Of a DNA stretch of 64,000 nt, positions 16,771 through 25,323 are shown in pieces; the stretch's first letter is position 1, and every line of letters starts with the position of its first letter. The translations under genes were made by a program, and so were the position numbers. Origin of the DNA: Paenibacillus radicis (ex Xue et al. 2023) (lineage in GTDB: Bacteria > Bacillota > Bacilli > Paenibacillales > NBRC-103111); contig NZ_JANQBD010000013.1 of the NCBI RefSeq assembly GCF_024722015.1, positions 62,001 to 126,000 on the forward strand, written 5' to 3'. Below the pieces are notes generated by a model. That model worked only from the letters and a program-made list of their open reading frames with translations, was not told where the DNA came from and did not search any database.

Positions 16771-18603
16771 TTATTGCTTCAGTATGCCTACCAGCCTTTT
16801 AGCCTCACCTGTCGGTGTAGCAATGACCTCATACATATGGATCGTCAGTGGATACTCTTGTTCATCTGTGCGAAGATTATCGAATTTAATGAATTGTTTG
16901 CCGCTGATTATACGATTCGTTCCTGTAAATGGAAGGTCCTTGGTACCTATCTGCTTACCTGTAGGATCAATGAGCTCCAAACGCAGCTTGGCAAAATTTT
17001 GATCGACTGTAACTTTTTCATTCCGTACTATATCCAAATCCATCATCAGCCTGTAAGTGTAAGTGATAGGGGATGTAGTAGAACCATAGGTTTGTGCATT
17101 CAGAGTCCATGTGTTCAATTTTACATTAAATGGATAAAATGACATCTCACTTGCGGTTGGATCCGAAGCTTGGAAGGATACCTTATACGCTCCCAAAGAC
17201 GAACCTGTAACTCCTGCCGTTTTGCCGTCTGAGAAGGATACAACCATCTGGTTATCTTCCAAATCCGAAGGCAGATTGTACGAATAACTGATTACATAGC
17301 TGGAATGAGGCATAATCTCCGATGCTGCTGCCGCTTGTCTGGTCCCGTTGTACTTCTGGCCTTGTTGAGATAACAGCTTCGTTTGATACACAGGAAGCGG
17401 TACCGGGATATCCCCATTGTTGGTCAGCATATATTTGGCAATAGCTGTTTGGTAGCCCTCGCCTTCGTTCAGGTATTTATGAAACTCTACCAGTGAAATA
17501 GATAGATTCGGGTCAATTGCATTCGAGATTGAATCAAAATGAAAGGCTGTTTCCGCTTCATAGACGGGAGCTTCTGCGAATTCAGCGGAAATGCCGTTAC
17601 CTGATGGCAATTGGATGTTATATCGTCCGACATTGTAGGATATGGCGCTCACTTGACCCTTAGCGTCTACTTGCTGGAAGGTCTCTGTTGTTAGTACGTT
17701 AAATGAGTTGAGTACCGTGTCCTTATCCGTTGGAATCGTGTAATGAATGTACTTCTTTGCCTTGGGCTCCAACTCGATGGGCCCCTGCTCCACTCTCTTG
17801 CCGTTGAAAACCAATTTATTGGATGCTCCTGGTTCAGCCTTGCCGTCCAATGTGAAATCCGGCACCGTATGGCTGCCATCGGATGGATTCTCAGCTAACA
17901 ATACAATATTGTTAATCGGGCCGTCCGGTCCAAAGTCCTTGCTCACGGACACCGGAGTGTATCGAATCGGAGAATCGATGGCGGCAGGCAGCACGAACGG
18001 CTCTCCCCAGCTTCTGTTGTCCGCTGGATTCTGCGGCACAGATAGTTGACCGTTCCAACTGATTCCACTAACGGGAATCGACAATTGAACGGTTTCTTTC
18101 TTAGGGTAGGCGTACCAATCCACGGAATACCAGGTCAGTTCAGTGAGCCCGAAAACATCATTGCGATCCACAGCCACGTAATAATTAAGCTCTTCGACGG
18201 TTTGAGAGCGAATCACATGCGCGTTTAGGACGCTAGCTTGAAGGGTGTATTCCTGACCATCTGTTGTTGTTACTCTTAGATCGAGGTCGGGGAACTTAAC
18301 AGCCTTGGTCCCCTGACTTTTGACGCGGATCACTGCAGCGAGACGGGTTCCATCGTTGGTCTTCTCATTGAGCAAGCTTTTAACCTCAACCTGCAGCGAG
18401 TCCGTTAATGCATAGGGTGCCGCAGCTTGCTGCTGTACGTTATCCGTAACCTCTTCTGCCCATGCAGCGGTGGGAGCAGTGAACGCGGGTGTAAGGATTG
18501 AAGCTGTTAGCAGCACGGACGCAAAAGCTGTGCTCCAGCGGAATAAGCTGCTTTTTTTCCTGCTTATAGAATCATTATTGAGCTGCTGATTGGTAGTAAG
18601 CAT
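16771..18603 (-). CDS. Secreted protein of unknown function, 610 aa
   Basis: Not a family I recognise. The N terminus has a basic stretch (SRKKSSLFRWS), a hydrophobic segment (TAFASVLLTASILTPAFT) and an AWAEE cleavage-like site near residue 50, so it is probably exported. The rest looks beta-rich with repeated phrases such as SYVISYSYNLPSDLED and YVAVDRNDVFGLTELTWYSV, suggesting several immunoglobulin-like domains; no catalytic motif is seen. The start is ATG 18603, with AGGAG about ten bases upstream. It follows the HlyD gene and may be the accessory or cargo of that export system. Confidence 0.7.
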   Translation of the reverse strand: MLTTNQQLNNDSISRKKSSLFRWSTAFASVLLTASILTPAFTAPTAAWAEEVTDNVQQQAAAPYALTDSLQVEVKSLLNEKTNDGTRLAAVIRVKSQGTKAVKFPDLDLRVTTTDGQEYTLQASVLNAHVIRSQTVEELNYYVAVDRNDVFGLTELTWYSVDWYAYPKKETVQLSIPVSGISWNGQLSVPQNPADNRSWGEPFVLPAAIDSPIRYTPVSVSKDFGPDGPINNIVLLAENPSDGSHTVPDFTLDGKAEPGASNKLVFNGKRVEQGPIELEPKAKKYIHYTIPTDKDTVLNSFNVLTTETFQQVDAKGQVSAISYNVGRYNIQLPSGNGISAEFAEAPVYEAETAFHFDSISNAIDPNLSISLVEFHKYLNEGEGYQTAIAKYMLTNNGDIPVPLPVYQTKLLSQQGQKYNGTRQAAAASEIMPHSSYVISYSYNLPSDLEDNQMVVSFSDGKTAGVTGSSLGAYKVSFQASDPTASEMSFYPFNVKLNTWTLNAQTYGSTTSPITYTYRLMMDLDIVRNEKVTVDQNFAKLRLELIDPTGKQIGTKDLPFTGTNRIISGKQFIKFDNLRTDEQEYPLTIHMYEVIATPTGEAKRLVGILKQ

Positions 18604-18616
18604 GTGAATCACTCCT

Positions 18617-18672
18617 GTCTTGTCTGTTCTGTCTTGTTCTGTCTTGTTCTGTCTTGTTCTGCCTTATCTTGT
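18617..18672. repeat. Decanucleotide tandem repeat upstream of the secreted-protein gene
   Basis: GTCTTGTTCT is repeated exactly three times at 18631-18660, with degenerate copies on either side. It occupies the spacer between the HlyD gene stop and the secreted-protein start, about 15 bases before its ribosome site. Copy number may vary between strains. Confidence 0.8.
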
Positions 18673-18692
18673 CTGTAGCTCTAACGATAGGT

Positions 18693-19907
18693 TTAACGCT
18701 TGTTATCCACCTCATTGATATGTACCTCAGCCGTCATGCCCGGCAGCAAACTATCGCTTTTCTCGATATACACACGTACCTGGAATGTATTCAAATCTGC
18801 CGTACCTTTCTCCCGGCTCATTCGCAATGCCGCAAACTGTGGAGCAACCGTCACAAAACGAATGACTCCATCGATCTTGCCCTGTTGAGCTGCGAAATGT
18901 GTCGGAACAACACCGTCAGGCTTAAACTTGCCTACCTGAGTCTCATCCACGTAAAGATCGTAGTACATCTTACCGGTCTCCAAAACAACGACAGGCGCCC
19001 CCGAGCCTACATTCTCGCCAAGCTTGGGAAGCAGCTTAACAACTTTCCCGTCCGAAGGGGCCCTCAAGGTCAGCCTGTCCTTCTGTATTTGCAACGCTTG
19101 TATCGCAATTTGCTGCTGCTCCAGCTGCTTGTTTAACGCATCTAGACCAATTTTTTGATTGTCAATATCGCCTTGAACCAGCTGCTGCTGCTCAACCGTC
19201 GCCTGTGCACGTTCGGTCTGTATCCCCGCCTGCTTGCGTTCCTTATCGGTCGCTCCATTGACCATTTTATCGAGCACCGCTTGCTGCTGTTCCTTGGCGT
19301 TGGCGAGTGCTGCTACTTGACTCCTCGTATTCTCTATTGCATCGCGATGATCCTTATAGGAATATGGATTCGAATCGTAGGTTTCTTCCATATTCAGCAA
19401 TTGATTTTGAAGCTTAACAGCATGGGAGTAGGCTTCCTCGGCACCTGCAACGGCCAGCCTCTGCCGTTCAATATCTTCCATGCGTGCGCCTTCCTCAACC
19501 TGCGCTTGCTGGGTTTCCGCCTGAGCTAATCCAATTCTCGCTTGCTTGACCGCGTTATCCAGCTTACTCAAGGCAACGTCAATACTGTCCTGACTCTGCT
19601 TGATCTTTAACGTCGTTACATCCGCATCCGTCTGCGCCTTTCTTAATTGCAAATCCAAATCCGTCGAGTCGAGGACCATAAGCACATCTCCTGTCTTCAC
19701 CTTCTGTTCTTCCAGGGCTCGAACATCAATTATTTTGCCGCCTACTCCTTGGAATGAGATGTTAACCTGTTCGGCTGTCAGGATACTGCTCTTGCTTACA
19801 CCGGCTAATGTAACAGCGTCTTTCCCTTGCGCTTGAAGCATCCAGCCTCCGGCCCCAACTGACACAGCTAAGGCCAATACCACAATCACTTGTTTCTTCA
19901 ATTTCAT
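18693..19907 (-). CDS. HlyD/EmrA-family membrane-fusion adaptor
   Basis: A 404-residue protein with an N-terminal membrane anchor (VIVVLALAVSVGAGGWML), a biotinyl-lipoyl-like half (VNISFQGVGGKIIDVRALEEQKVKTGDVLMVLD), a long alpha-helical hairpin rich in Gln and Ala (about residues 85-275), the second lipoyl half (LRAPSDGKVVKLLPKLGENVGSGAPVV) and a beta-barrel. Such adaptors couple exporters to the cell exterior. It follows the ABC-2 permease by 38 bases. The TetR-HlyD-ABC-2 combination resembles YbhG-type systems. Confidence 0.9.
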   Translation of the reverse strand: MKLKKQVIVVLALAVSVGAGGWMLQAQGKDAVTLAGVSKSSILTAEQVNISFQGVGGKIIDVRALEEQKVKTGDVLMVLDSTDLDLQLRKAQTDADVTTLKIKQSQDSIDVALSKLDNAVKQARIGLAQAETQQAQVEEGARMEDIERQRLAVAGAEEAYSHAVKLQNQLLNMEETYDSNPYSYKDHRDAIENTRSQVAALANAKEQQQAVLDKMVNGATDKERKQAGIQTERAQATVEQQQLVQGDIDNQKIGLDALNKQLEQQQIAIQALQIQKDRLTLRAPSDGKVVKLLPKLGENVGSGAPVVVLETGKMYYDLYVDETQVGKFKPDGVVPTHFAAQQGKIDGVIRFVTVAPQFAALRMSREKGTADLNTFQVRVYIEKSDSLLPGMTAEVHINEVDNKR

Positions 19908-19927
19908 CTATAGTTCCCCTCTCCTAA

Positions 19928-19957
19928 GGTCATATGGTGATATGGTCACACGGTCAT
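19928..19957 (-). promoter_or_regulatory. Clustered GGTCA motifs between permease and HlyD genes
   Basis: Three GGTCA copies (19928, 19944, 19952) with a near-copy in between sit in the 38-base gap and overlap the last codons of the permease gene. They match the dyad half-site before the permease. An internal binding site or chance is possible; the cluster is notable because the same heptamer-like motif recurs at all three gene starts. Confidence 0.35.
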
Positions 19958-21136
19958 ATTGTTACTTGCTTCGGTCTTAAGCGGCAGCTGTAGAAGCGGT
20001 TTGGAAGCCGCGTTCGCTTTCCTGTTTTCTCGTACAATAAGCAAGGTTAGCAGCACAAGAACAATGCTTATCATGATTAAGAAGGCCGCGATATCCTCCA
20101 TGAAATATTCCAGCCCGCCACCCCGGAGCCCCATTCCTCGAAACAACTTAAAGTACCATGTCGCGGGAATAGTATTACTTAGCATTTGAACGTAGCTTGG
20201 AAACAGCATGATAGGTGACAAGACGCCCGATAATAGAAAAGCAGGTGAAACCAAAAGCTGTACCCGGTTTTCTGCTTTAGTCTGAGTTGCCGCATTCCAG
20301 CCGACCAGCATTGCAAACCAGGCATTTGTTATGCAAAACAAGCTTAAGGGAAGCATAAATTCCAGCACATTACCGTCAAAGCGCAAGCCCCCGAATTGCT
20401 TCAATGCCCCTATCATGACTACCATAGAGACAAAAAATACCCCTGCGTAAGGAACCACTCTAAGCAGTAAACCAACGGGTCGCTTCAGTTCTTCAATCAG
20501 CCTATTTTCTTCCCGCATCCGGGCTACAATCGATATGGTGGCTTTATACAAATTACCCAGAGAAACAATGGTCACGTACCCGATAACCAATAAATTGACA
20601 AGACTATTTGTCGGATTAAACAAGAGCCTTTGCTGAAGAGTGATACTCGATAAGGTACCGTTAATTTGCTCATCATTCATCCCTATCGCCTTCAGTTTCC
20701 CCAAAGCAGGCGCACTGGAGTTCTCATATCCCAATACTTCGGATACTCCCGCTCTCAAGTTGGCCGTTGCGGAAGGTACCGTATAATCGACCAGAAGGCC
20801 GACATTCGATGGTTTTCCTTGATACCTGTTCTCTTCCAAGCCATGAGGCAAATATAAAACAGCCATGTATTTTTCACTATACAGCAATGTCTTCGGATCT
20901 ATATCTTCATGAAGCACTGCCATAACATCGGCATACTGTGAAGCATTTATTTTGTTGATTAACTGCTGGCTGTAGAGGCTATTGTCTTCATCAATAACTA
21001 CAATCTTGCTCTCGTTCAGCTGACTTTGGCTGAATAAGTATCCGAATACCAGCGCAAGTATTAACGGAGTGATTAGCGCTCTTTGTATGTATTTTCCTTG
21101 CAGCATCAGGTTCCATTCTTCTCTCAGCGAATTCAA
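19946..21136 (-). CDS. ABC-2 type transporter permease
   Basis: A 396-residue membrane protein: one N-terminal membrane segment (ALITPLILALVFGYLF), a large extracytoplasmic loop (about 35-180) and five C-terminal segments, the ABC2_membrane_3 layout of YbhR/YbhS-like drug exporters. The start is a TTG at 21136 with GGAAGGTGA upstream. It is the first gene of the TetR-regulated group. No ATP-binding gene lies nearby, although this class needs one, so an ATPase must be supplied elsewhere or the system is incomplete. Confidence 0.85.
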   Translation of the reverse strand: MNSLREEWNLMLQGKYIQRALITPLILALVFGYLFSQSQLNESKIVVIDEDNSLYSQQLINKINASQYADVMAVLHEDIDPKTLLYSEKYMAVLYLPHGLEENRYQGKPSNVGLLVDYTVPSATANLRAGVSEVLGYENSSAPALGKLKAIGMNDEQINGTLSSITLQQRLLFNPTNSLVNLLVIGYVTIVSLGNLYKATISIVARMREENRLIEELKRPVGLLLRVVPYAGVFFVSMVVMIGALKQFGGLRFDGNVLEFMLPLSLFCITNAWFAMLVGWNAATQTKAENRVQLLVSPAFLLSGVLSPIMLFPSYVQMLSNTIPATWYFKLFRGMGLRGGGLEYFMEDIAAFLIMISIVLVLLTLLIVRENRKANAASKPLLQLPLKTEASNNMTV

Positions 21137-21163
21137 TTATCCATCACCTTCCACAATGAACTA

Positions 21164-21190
21164 AATGACCAATATAGTATTTTGGTCATT
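21164..21190 (-). promoter_or_regulatory. Perfect dyad operator before the permease operon
   Basis: AATGACCAA (21164-21172) and TTGGTCATT (21182-21190) are perfect inverted repeats with a nine-base spacer, 28-54 bases before the permease start. A further TTGGTCAATTAGTCAA lies near 21288-21303. This is the best candidate for the binding site of the TetR protein at 15943. Confidence 0.65.
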
Positions 21191-21366
21191 TTTAATTAAA
21201 AAATAAATCCTCCTTGGTGTGAGGAACCTACAGCAGTTGAGCTTCAGTAAAGTTGTTGCATCCGATAAAATGACTATAATTTGTTTTTGGTCAATTAGTC
21301 AATTGTAATAATATCATGTTCGCTCAACAACTTCAATAGCTATTGGCATTTTTTATGGAATATAAC

Positions 21367-21440
21367 GAAAAAGCATCCTTACGCAGAAGCCAACGCTCTC
21401 CGTCAATCGGAAAGCTCGGCTTCCTTGTATGGATGCTTCC
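21367..21440 (-). terminator. Long branched terminator hairpin downstream of osmC-like gene
   Basis: Three nested stems separated by internal loops: AAGCATCC/GGATGCTT, GAAGCC/GGCTTC and GCTCTCCG/CGGAAAGC, spanning nearly 70 bases, with a T-run (GCTTTTTCG) on the minus strand. It lies about 110 bases past the OsmC stop. It is unusually long for a plain terminator. The rest of the 21191-21546 gap shows nothing else I can support. Confidence 0.6.
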
Positions 21441-21546
21441 AGCAAATAAGCATTATTGTGCGATTGCGCTTGGGGTCGGTACAAGCTTGCTTTCTACTGT
21501 TTGCGACTGTCTAAGCAGGTTCTCCCTTAAACAGTCTGCTTTATTA

Positions 21547-22017
21547 TTATTGCTGTTCTTCCAGTCCTTCCGGACTGGGCGCCGGTGTGTCGATTCCGTT
21601 AAGCACCACATGCGGGACAATAACCGCCTTTAGTGACGCTGCTACCGGGCAGTACTGCTCGCTTTCCAGCTTGACCGCCTGCCAAATACGAGAGGGAGCT
21701 ACCGCCCCCTTTACATTAAAGGTCAAATGAATTTCTATAATCGCATGTGGAAGGCTCTCTTCACGAATACCATCTGCTACAATGTCGAGCGATTCCAGAG
21801 ACTGGCGCATTTTTTCCAACAGCTTCGTGACTCCGATCCCTATGCAGCCCACAAGCCCAACGAGAATGAGCTCCAATGGACTGTTGCCGGAGTCTTCGCC
21901 CCCGAACTGTTCACTTGAATCCATCACTACAGGATACCCGCTTGGACCCTTTGCTTGAAAACGGCGCTTCCCCAGCCATTCTGCTGTTACTTGCATTTGC
22001 ATCTTAGATCCCGTCAT
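21547..22017 (-). CDS. OsmC-family peroxiredoxin-like protein
   Basis: A 156-residue protein of the OsmC/Ohr fold, which reduces organic hydroperoxides using two cysteines. They are visible as GLVGCIGIG and SEQYCPVAAS, with the usual PLELILVGLVGC context. I use the ATG at 22017, ten bases after AAGGAG; a GTG seven codons earlier would overlap that site. Its length and YhfA-like pattern suggest the general OsmC group, not Ohr. It is a single-gene unit. Confidence 0.88.
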   Translation of the reverse strand: MTGSKMQMQVTAEWLGKRRFQAKGPSGYPVVMDSSEQFGGEDSGNSPLELILVGLVGCIGIGVTKLLEKMRQSLESLDIVADGIREESLPHAIIEIHLTFNVKGAVAPSRIWQAVKLESEQYCPVAASLKAVIVPHVVLNGIDTPAPSPEGLEEQQ

Positions 22018-22165
22018 GATTTCCCTGCTCCTTTTCACAAGCTACTAAGATTATTTTACATCTTTTTAGCTCGAAAAATCCCACTCATGGACATTATGCG
22101 CGGTTCCGAACAACCGGGCTTCTCCTTTAATCTCAAATTTTCTGCAATGATTTGTGCGGATTACT

Positions 22166-22514
22166 CACGAATTTGATTTCCAGTCGTTCCAATTCCAAAC
22201 ACCGGATTGAGCGAGGTCATTGTCTCTTGAAACATGATTGAGATGTCTTTTCCTCGAAGCTTGCGAATTTCTTTGGGACTGGCCTCAAGAAGCTGCTGAT
22301 TTTCCAAAGCAATGGATCCGCTTTAGACATGTCCATTTTTGCCAAGAAGTCTCATGATCGACAGCGCCGCTACACTTTATCGCTTCCGGACTCTCCAACT
22401 AACGCAAACGTCTCTCCCTATGTATTTCAAAACTAACATCATCCACTGAAGTTACTTCGCCTGCCCCGTTTGAAAAACCATTTTTATACGATTTACATGC
22501 AGCAAAGTTTCCAT
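22166..22514 (-). pseudogene. Decayed 5' part of an OppD/DppD-type peptide ABC ATPase
   Basis: Reading the minus strand across frames gives METLLHVNRIK, then EVTSVDDVSFEIHRER, FALVGESGS, MRLLGKNGH, GSIALENQQLLEASPKEI and finally MFQETMTSLNPVFGIGTT, which together follow the N-terminal half of an oligopeptide-transport ATPase. Frameshifts and stops interrupt it, the Walker A lysine region is deleted, and sequence homology stops near 22166, so the signature and Walker B half is gone. No permease or binding-protein remnant is seen next to it. Confidence 0.8.
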
Positions 22515-22872
22515 GGTTTTCCTCATTTTATGCTGGCGACTTCATTAATTTTATTAATCCTACAAAAATACTAAGAATTATATTTAAAGAGTACTCTAAT
22601 TGAAGAGTCCGTCCTATGTCAATGAAAAATTACAAAATGCAAACTGCACACACAAATGGACCGCTCATCTTGGCATCTGTAGTCTGAGTCTGTAGTCCTG
22701 GCTTTAGTCTGAAGGAGCATTGAGCAAACGTTGAAGAGTCAGCCCGCCTCACTCCATCTTCAATTCATGCATGAGCCAAGCGCACTCGCATCTGGATCAT
22801 TAGCTCCATATCGACTGACTCATCCATGATTTTGAAAATTCAGGTCAAGACCCCCGCCTATTTGCCTGGCTT
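22515..22872. other. Gap without recognisable features
   Basis: About 358 bases between the decayed ATPase and the MreB-like gene. I see no supported ORF, hairpin with T-run, or repeat apart from a short run of GTCTGAGTCTGTAGTC-like direct repeats near 22681-22712. Confidence 0.4.
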
Positions 22873-23952
22873 CTACTGTTTACTTCCTTCTCTATTACTC
22901 GAACCCTTGCTCACTGCAACCTGTTCCTCCGGTTTGTAAGTACGCTGATTCATCGAGCGCCTGGATCCATGTTCACCCAGCATCATACCTGCTCCGAGTG
23001 CGGTGCAATCCAACGGATCTTCAGCGATATGCACATGAACTCCTGTTTCCGCTTGAATGCGTTTATCGATCCCTTCCAATAAAGCTCCTCCACCGCATAA
23101 CAGTATCCCCTGCTCAATTACATCCCCCGCAAGCTCAGGCGGGCACTGATCCAATGTTGTCCTTATCGCTTCTACCAGCGTTTTGAAAAAATCATCCACC
23201 AGCAAGTAAATTTCACCTGAGCTTAGCCGTACTGACCGAGGCAAGCCACTAATCATATCACGCCCTCGGATATCGAGCGTTCGTTCTTCAGCAGACGCAT
23301 TAGCTGTTCCTATCCGTTTCTTGATTTCTTCGGCCGTACGTTCTCCAATCTCGAGACTATACTGCTTTTTGACATAATCCATTATATCTTGGTCTATTGA
23401 CATCCCGGCCCTATGTACAGTGTGACTAGCCACTATACCGCCTAACGACAAGACAGCTACTTGGCAGGTGCCCCCACCAATATCAAGCACCAAATGTCCG
23501 ATAGGCTCGTCAATTAAGAGCCCTGCTCCCAGCGCTGCTGCCAATGGTTCCTCAACTGCAACCGCTCTTCTGGCCCCTTTATGGATGATGGTTTCCTCAA
23601 CCGCCCGCTTCTGCACATTGGTTATGCCGCAGGGCACTGAAATGTATACCTGCGAGCTTCGCAACAGCGACTTGCGCCCTTGGATTTTTTTGATAAAATG
23701 CTGCAGCATCCTGCTTGTCATCTCAATATTAGCGATAACGCCGTTCGTTAAGGGATAAGTGATATCTACGTAACCAGGGGCTCGTCCAACCATCGCCTGC
23801 GCCTCAGCGCCTACAGCTAATAATTCACCGGTATTTTGGTTAACTGCGACTACCGACGGCTCGCTCAACACGATACCCTTGCCCTTTTCATATATAACAG
23901 TGTTAGATGTTCCCAGGTCAATACCATATAACTTATCAAATCGTTTTAACAT
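22873..23952 (-). CDS. MreB/Mbl-family rod-shape-determining actin homologue
   Basis: A 359-residue bacterial actin that organises cell-wall synthesis along the cylinder. The ATP-binding motifs are present: IDLGTSNTVIYEKGKGIVLSEPSV at the N terminus (phosphate 1), LVLDIGGGTCQVAVLSLGG (phosphate 2) and GILLCGGGALLEG (adenosine). AAGGAGGAGAG precedes the ATG. No mreC, mreD or minCD follow, so this is a stand-alone paralogue (Mbl- or MreBH-like), not the main mre operon. The C-terminal extension of about 25 residues is polar and lineage-specific. Confidence 0.92.
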   Translation of the reverse strand: MLKRFDKLYGIDLGTSNTVIYEKGKGIVLSEPSVVAVNQNTGELLAVGAEAQAMVGRAPGYVDITYPLTNGVIANIEMTSRMLQHFIKKIQGRKSLLRSSQVYISVPCGITNVQKRAVEETIIHKGARRAVAVEEPLAAALGAGLLIDEPIGHLVLDIGGGTCQVAVLSLGGIVASHTVHRAGMSIDQDIMDYVKKQYSLEIGERTAEEIKKRIGTANASAEERTLDIRGRDMISGLPRSVRLSSGEIYLLVDDFFKTLVEAIRTTLDQCPPELAGDVIEQGILLCGGGALLEGIDKRIQAETGVHVHIAEDPLDCTALGAGMMLGEHGSRRSMNQRTYKPEEQVAVSKGSSNREGSKQ

Positions 23953-24274
23953 ACAAAATCTCTCCTCCTTCGTTCGATTACCGAATCACTGCTTGGAGGC
24001 TGCACAAACGGTTATGCTATAGTATTCTTCTTAACACTCGGATTTGAGGGGGAACGAGCCATAATTCCCTGTATTTACAAGACCGTTTATTTAATCGACA
24101 TAAATGGCAGCTCGAACATCAGAGGTAGCTATTTAATAAGAAAATCTCTATCAAGTATCGAGTCCTTTCATAAATGAGCGACCGCGATTCATTTGTAGAT
24201 TTTCTTGCGCAATACCAGACTCGCTGGTTCTACTCTGTGATTTGAAGCCATTTCGATGAAGAGATATGTGTCTT
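23953..24274. other. Gap between the MreB-like gene and a tandem-repeat array
   Basis: About 322 bases holding the mreB-like promoter region; no other feature is supported. The last few bases lead into the 84-bp repeat array. Confidence 0.4.
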
Positions 24275-24695
24275 AAAGTAACTTGATGTACGATCTACGT
24301 TGGCGCGTGAGGATGGAAGTAGTTCCAACCTCTGCTTGGGGAGAGATAGAGGTCGCTTAAAGTAGCTTGATGTACGATCTACTTTGGCGCGTGAGGAAGA
24401 TATGGGTCCCAGCCTCTGCTTGGGGAGAGATAGAGGTCGCTTAAAGTAGCTTGATGTACGATCTACTTTGGCGCGTGAGGAAGATATGGGTCCCAGCCTC
24501 TGCTTGGGGAGAGATGAAGGTGGTTTAAAGTAGCTTGTTGTACGATCTACGTTGGCGCGTGAGGATTGAGGTGGGTTCCAGCCTCTGCTTGGGGAGTGAT
24601 GGAGGTGGCTTTAAAGTAGCTTGATGTACGATCTACGTTGGCGCGTGAGGATTGAGGTGGGTTCCAGCCTCTGCTTGGGGAGATATCGATGTGGG
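24275..24695. repeat. Five tandem copies of an 84-bp unit
   Basis: Units begin at 24275, 24359, 24443, 24527 and 24613, each starting AAAGTAGCTTGATGTACG or close to it; the first three are exactly 84 bases, the fourth 86, the last runs out near 24695. Each holds an imperfect palindrome (GTAG...CTAC) and a conserved block CCTCTGCTTGGGGAG. Variation is clustered between these blocks. 84 is 28 codons and the first three units stay open in one minus-strand frame, but there is no start codon and the fourth unit breaks the frame. Confidence 0.92.
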
Positions 24696-24857
24696 ACATA
24701 AACCGCGGTTGAAGTCGTGTTCCTCTGATAAGTAATCTTGCCATGATGGGAACACATCTCCCGCCAAAATCGATGCTTGTCGAAAGTACACAGCTAGATA
24801 CTCCATAACTAACAGGAATTCCTCCAGTTATATTCCGGTTAGTGAGGTTTTTTTCGC

Positions 24858-25001
24858 AAATAACTGGAAATCATCCTGTTATTTCTAATGATTTATAGAA
24901 TTTCAACCAAAAACATCTATATTAACATGATATTTTCCAGCTAAGTTCCTAATCAAGCATGTAACGGAAGAATTAGCTCCAGAAATTCCAGTTAACCATT
25001 C
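24858..25001. repeat. Dispersed intergenic repeat, copy B
   Basis: Second copy of the element at 15365. The 24-bp core starts at 24858 (one base different) and the identical 31-bp core at 24971, with the same 113-base offset as copy A. Nearby CAGTTATATTCCGGTTAGTG-like sequence to the left suggests the element begins about 50 bases earlier. Confidence 0.75.
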
Positions 25002-25111
25002 GCTACCGCCTGACCAAGATACATTCGTGTTTTAGACTAGCACTCTTCTTGCGAGTAGAAAGTCAAAAGTCGTTTTAGTGAAATTCAACTTTTATTTGGT
25101 TATGTAAATCC

Positions 25112-25257
25112 ATGTATAAAAGCATTGTTAAGAACTTAAAAAAGCTGTCTATGCTTCATATTTTGGTACCGTAGAAGGCTTATATGCTTCATATTTTGGT
25201 ACCGTAAAAGGCTTATATGCTTCATACTTCGGTTCCTTTAAAGGCCCCGTACCGTAG
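25112..25257 (+). other. Putative small gene with three 11-residue repeats and a -1 frameshift site
   Basis: From ATG 25112 the frame reads MYKSIVKNLKK and then stops after 20 codons at 25172. At 25138-25144 lies A-AAA-AAG, in the phase of a classic -1 slippery heptamer. Shifting -1 there enters a frame that encodes YASYFGTVEGL, YASYFGTVKGL and YASYFGSFKGP (33 bases each, from 25150), then VP and TAG at 25255. A terminator follows 20 bases later on the same strand. Without the shift the repeat frame has no start codon. There is no clear ribosome site before the ATG. It could be programmed frameshifting, a one-base-decayed gene, or a chance repeat; third-base changes between copies (TAT/TAC, TTT/TTC, GAA/AAA) are compatible with coding. 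Confidence 0.4.
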
Positions 25258-25277
25258 CTTTCTAATATATTAATAAA

Positions 25278-25323
25278 GCAACCTTAGCCCTGTGAAATTT
25301 CGGACTAAGGTTGCCTTATTTTT
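25278..25323 (+). terminator. Terminator, mainly plus strand
   Basis: GCAACCTTAG (25278-25287) pairs with CTAAGGTTGC (25305-25314), followed by CTTATTTTTT. On the minus strand the tail is TTTATTAATA, so it may also end the glutaminase transcript. The plus-strand tail is the better one, implying plus-strand transcription through the repeat ORF just upstream. Confidence 0.75.

Noticed and set aside
22039..22165. Continuation of the decayed ATPase downstream of 22166
   Set aside because: I could not match any further OppD sequence in any frame.
24275..24695. CRISPR array
   Set aside because: There are no unique spacers between short repeats; whole 84-bp units are repeated, and no cas genes are near.
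24547..24744. 65-residue frame on the minus strand in the 84-bp repeats
   Set aside because: It ends within a unit, the units change frame at the fourth copy, and no ribosome site precedes it.
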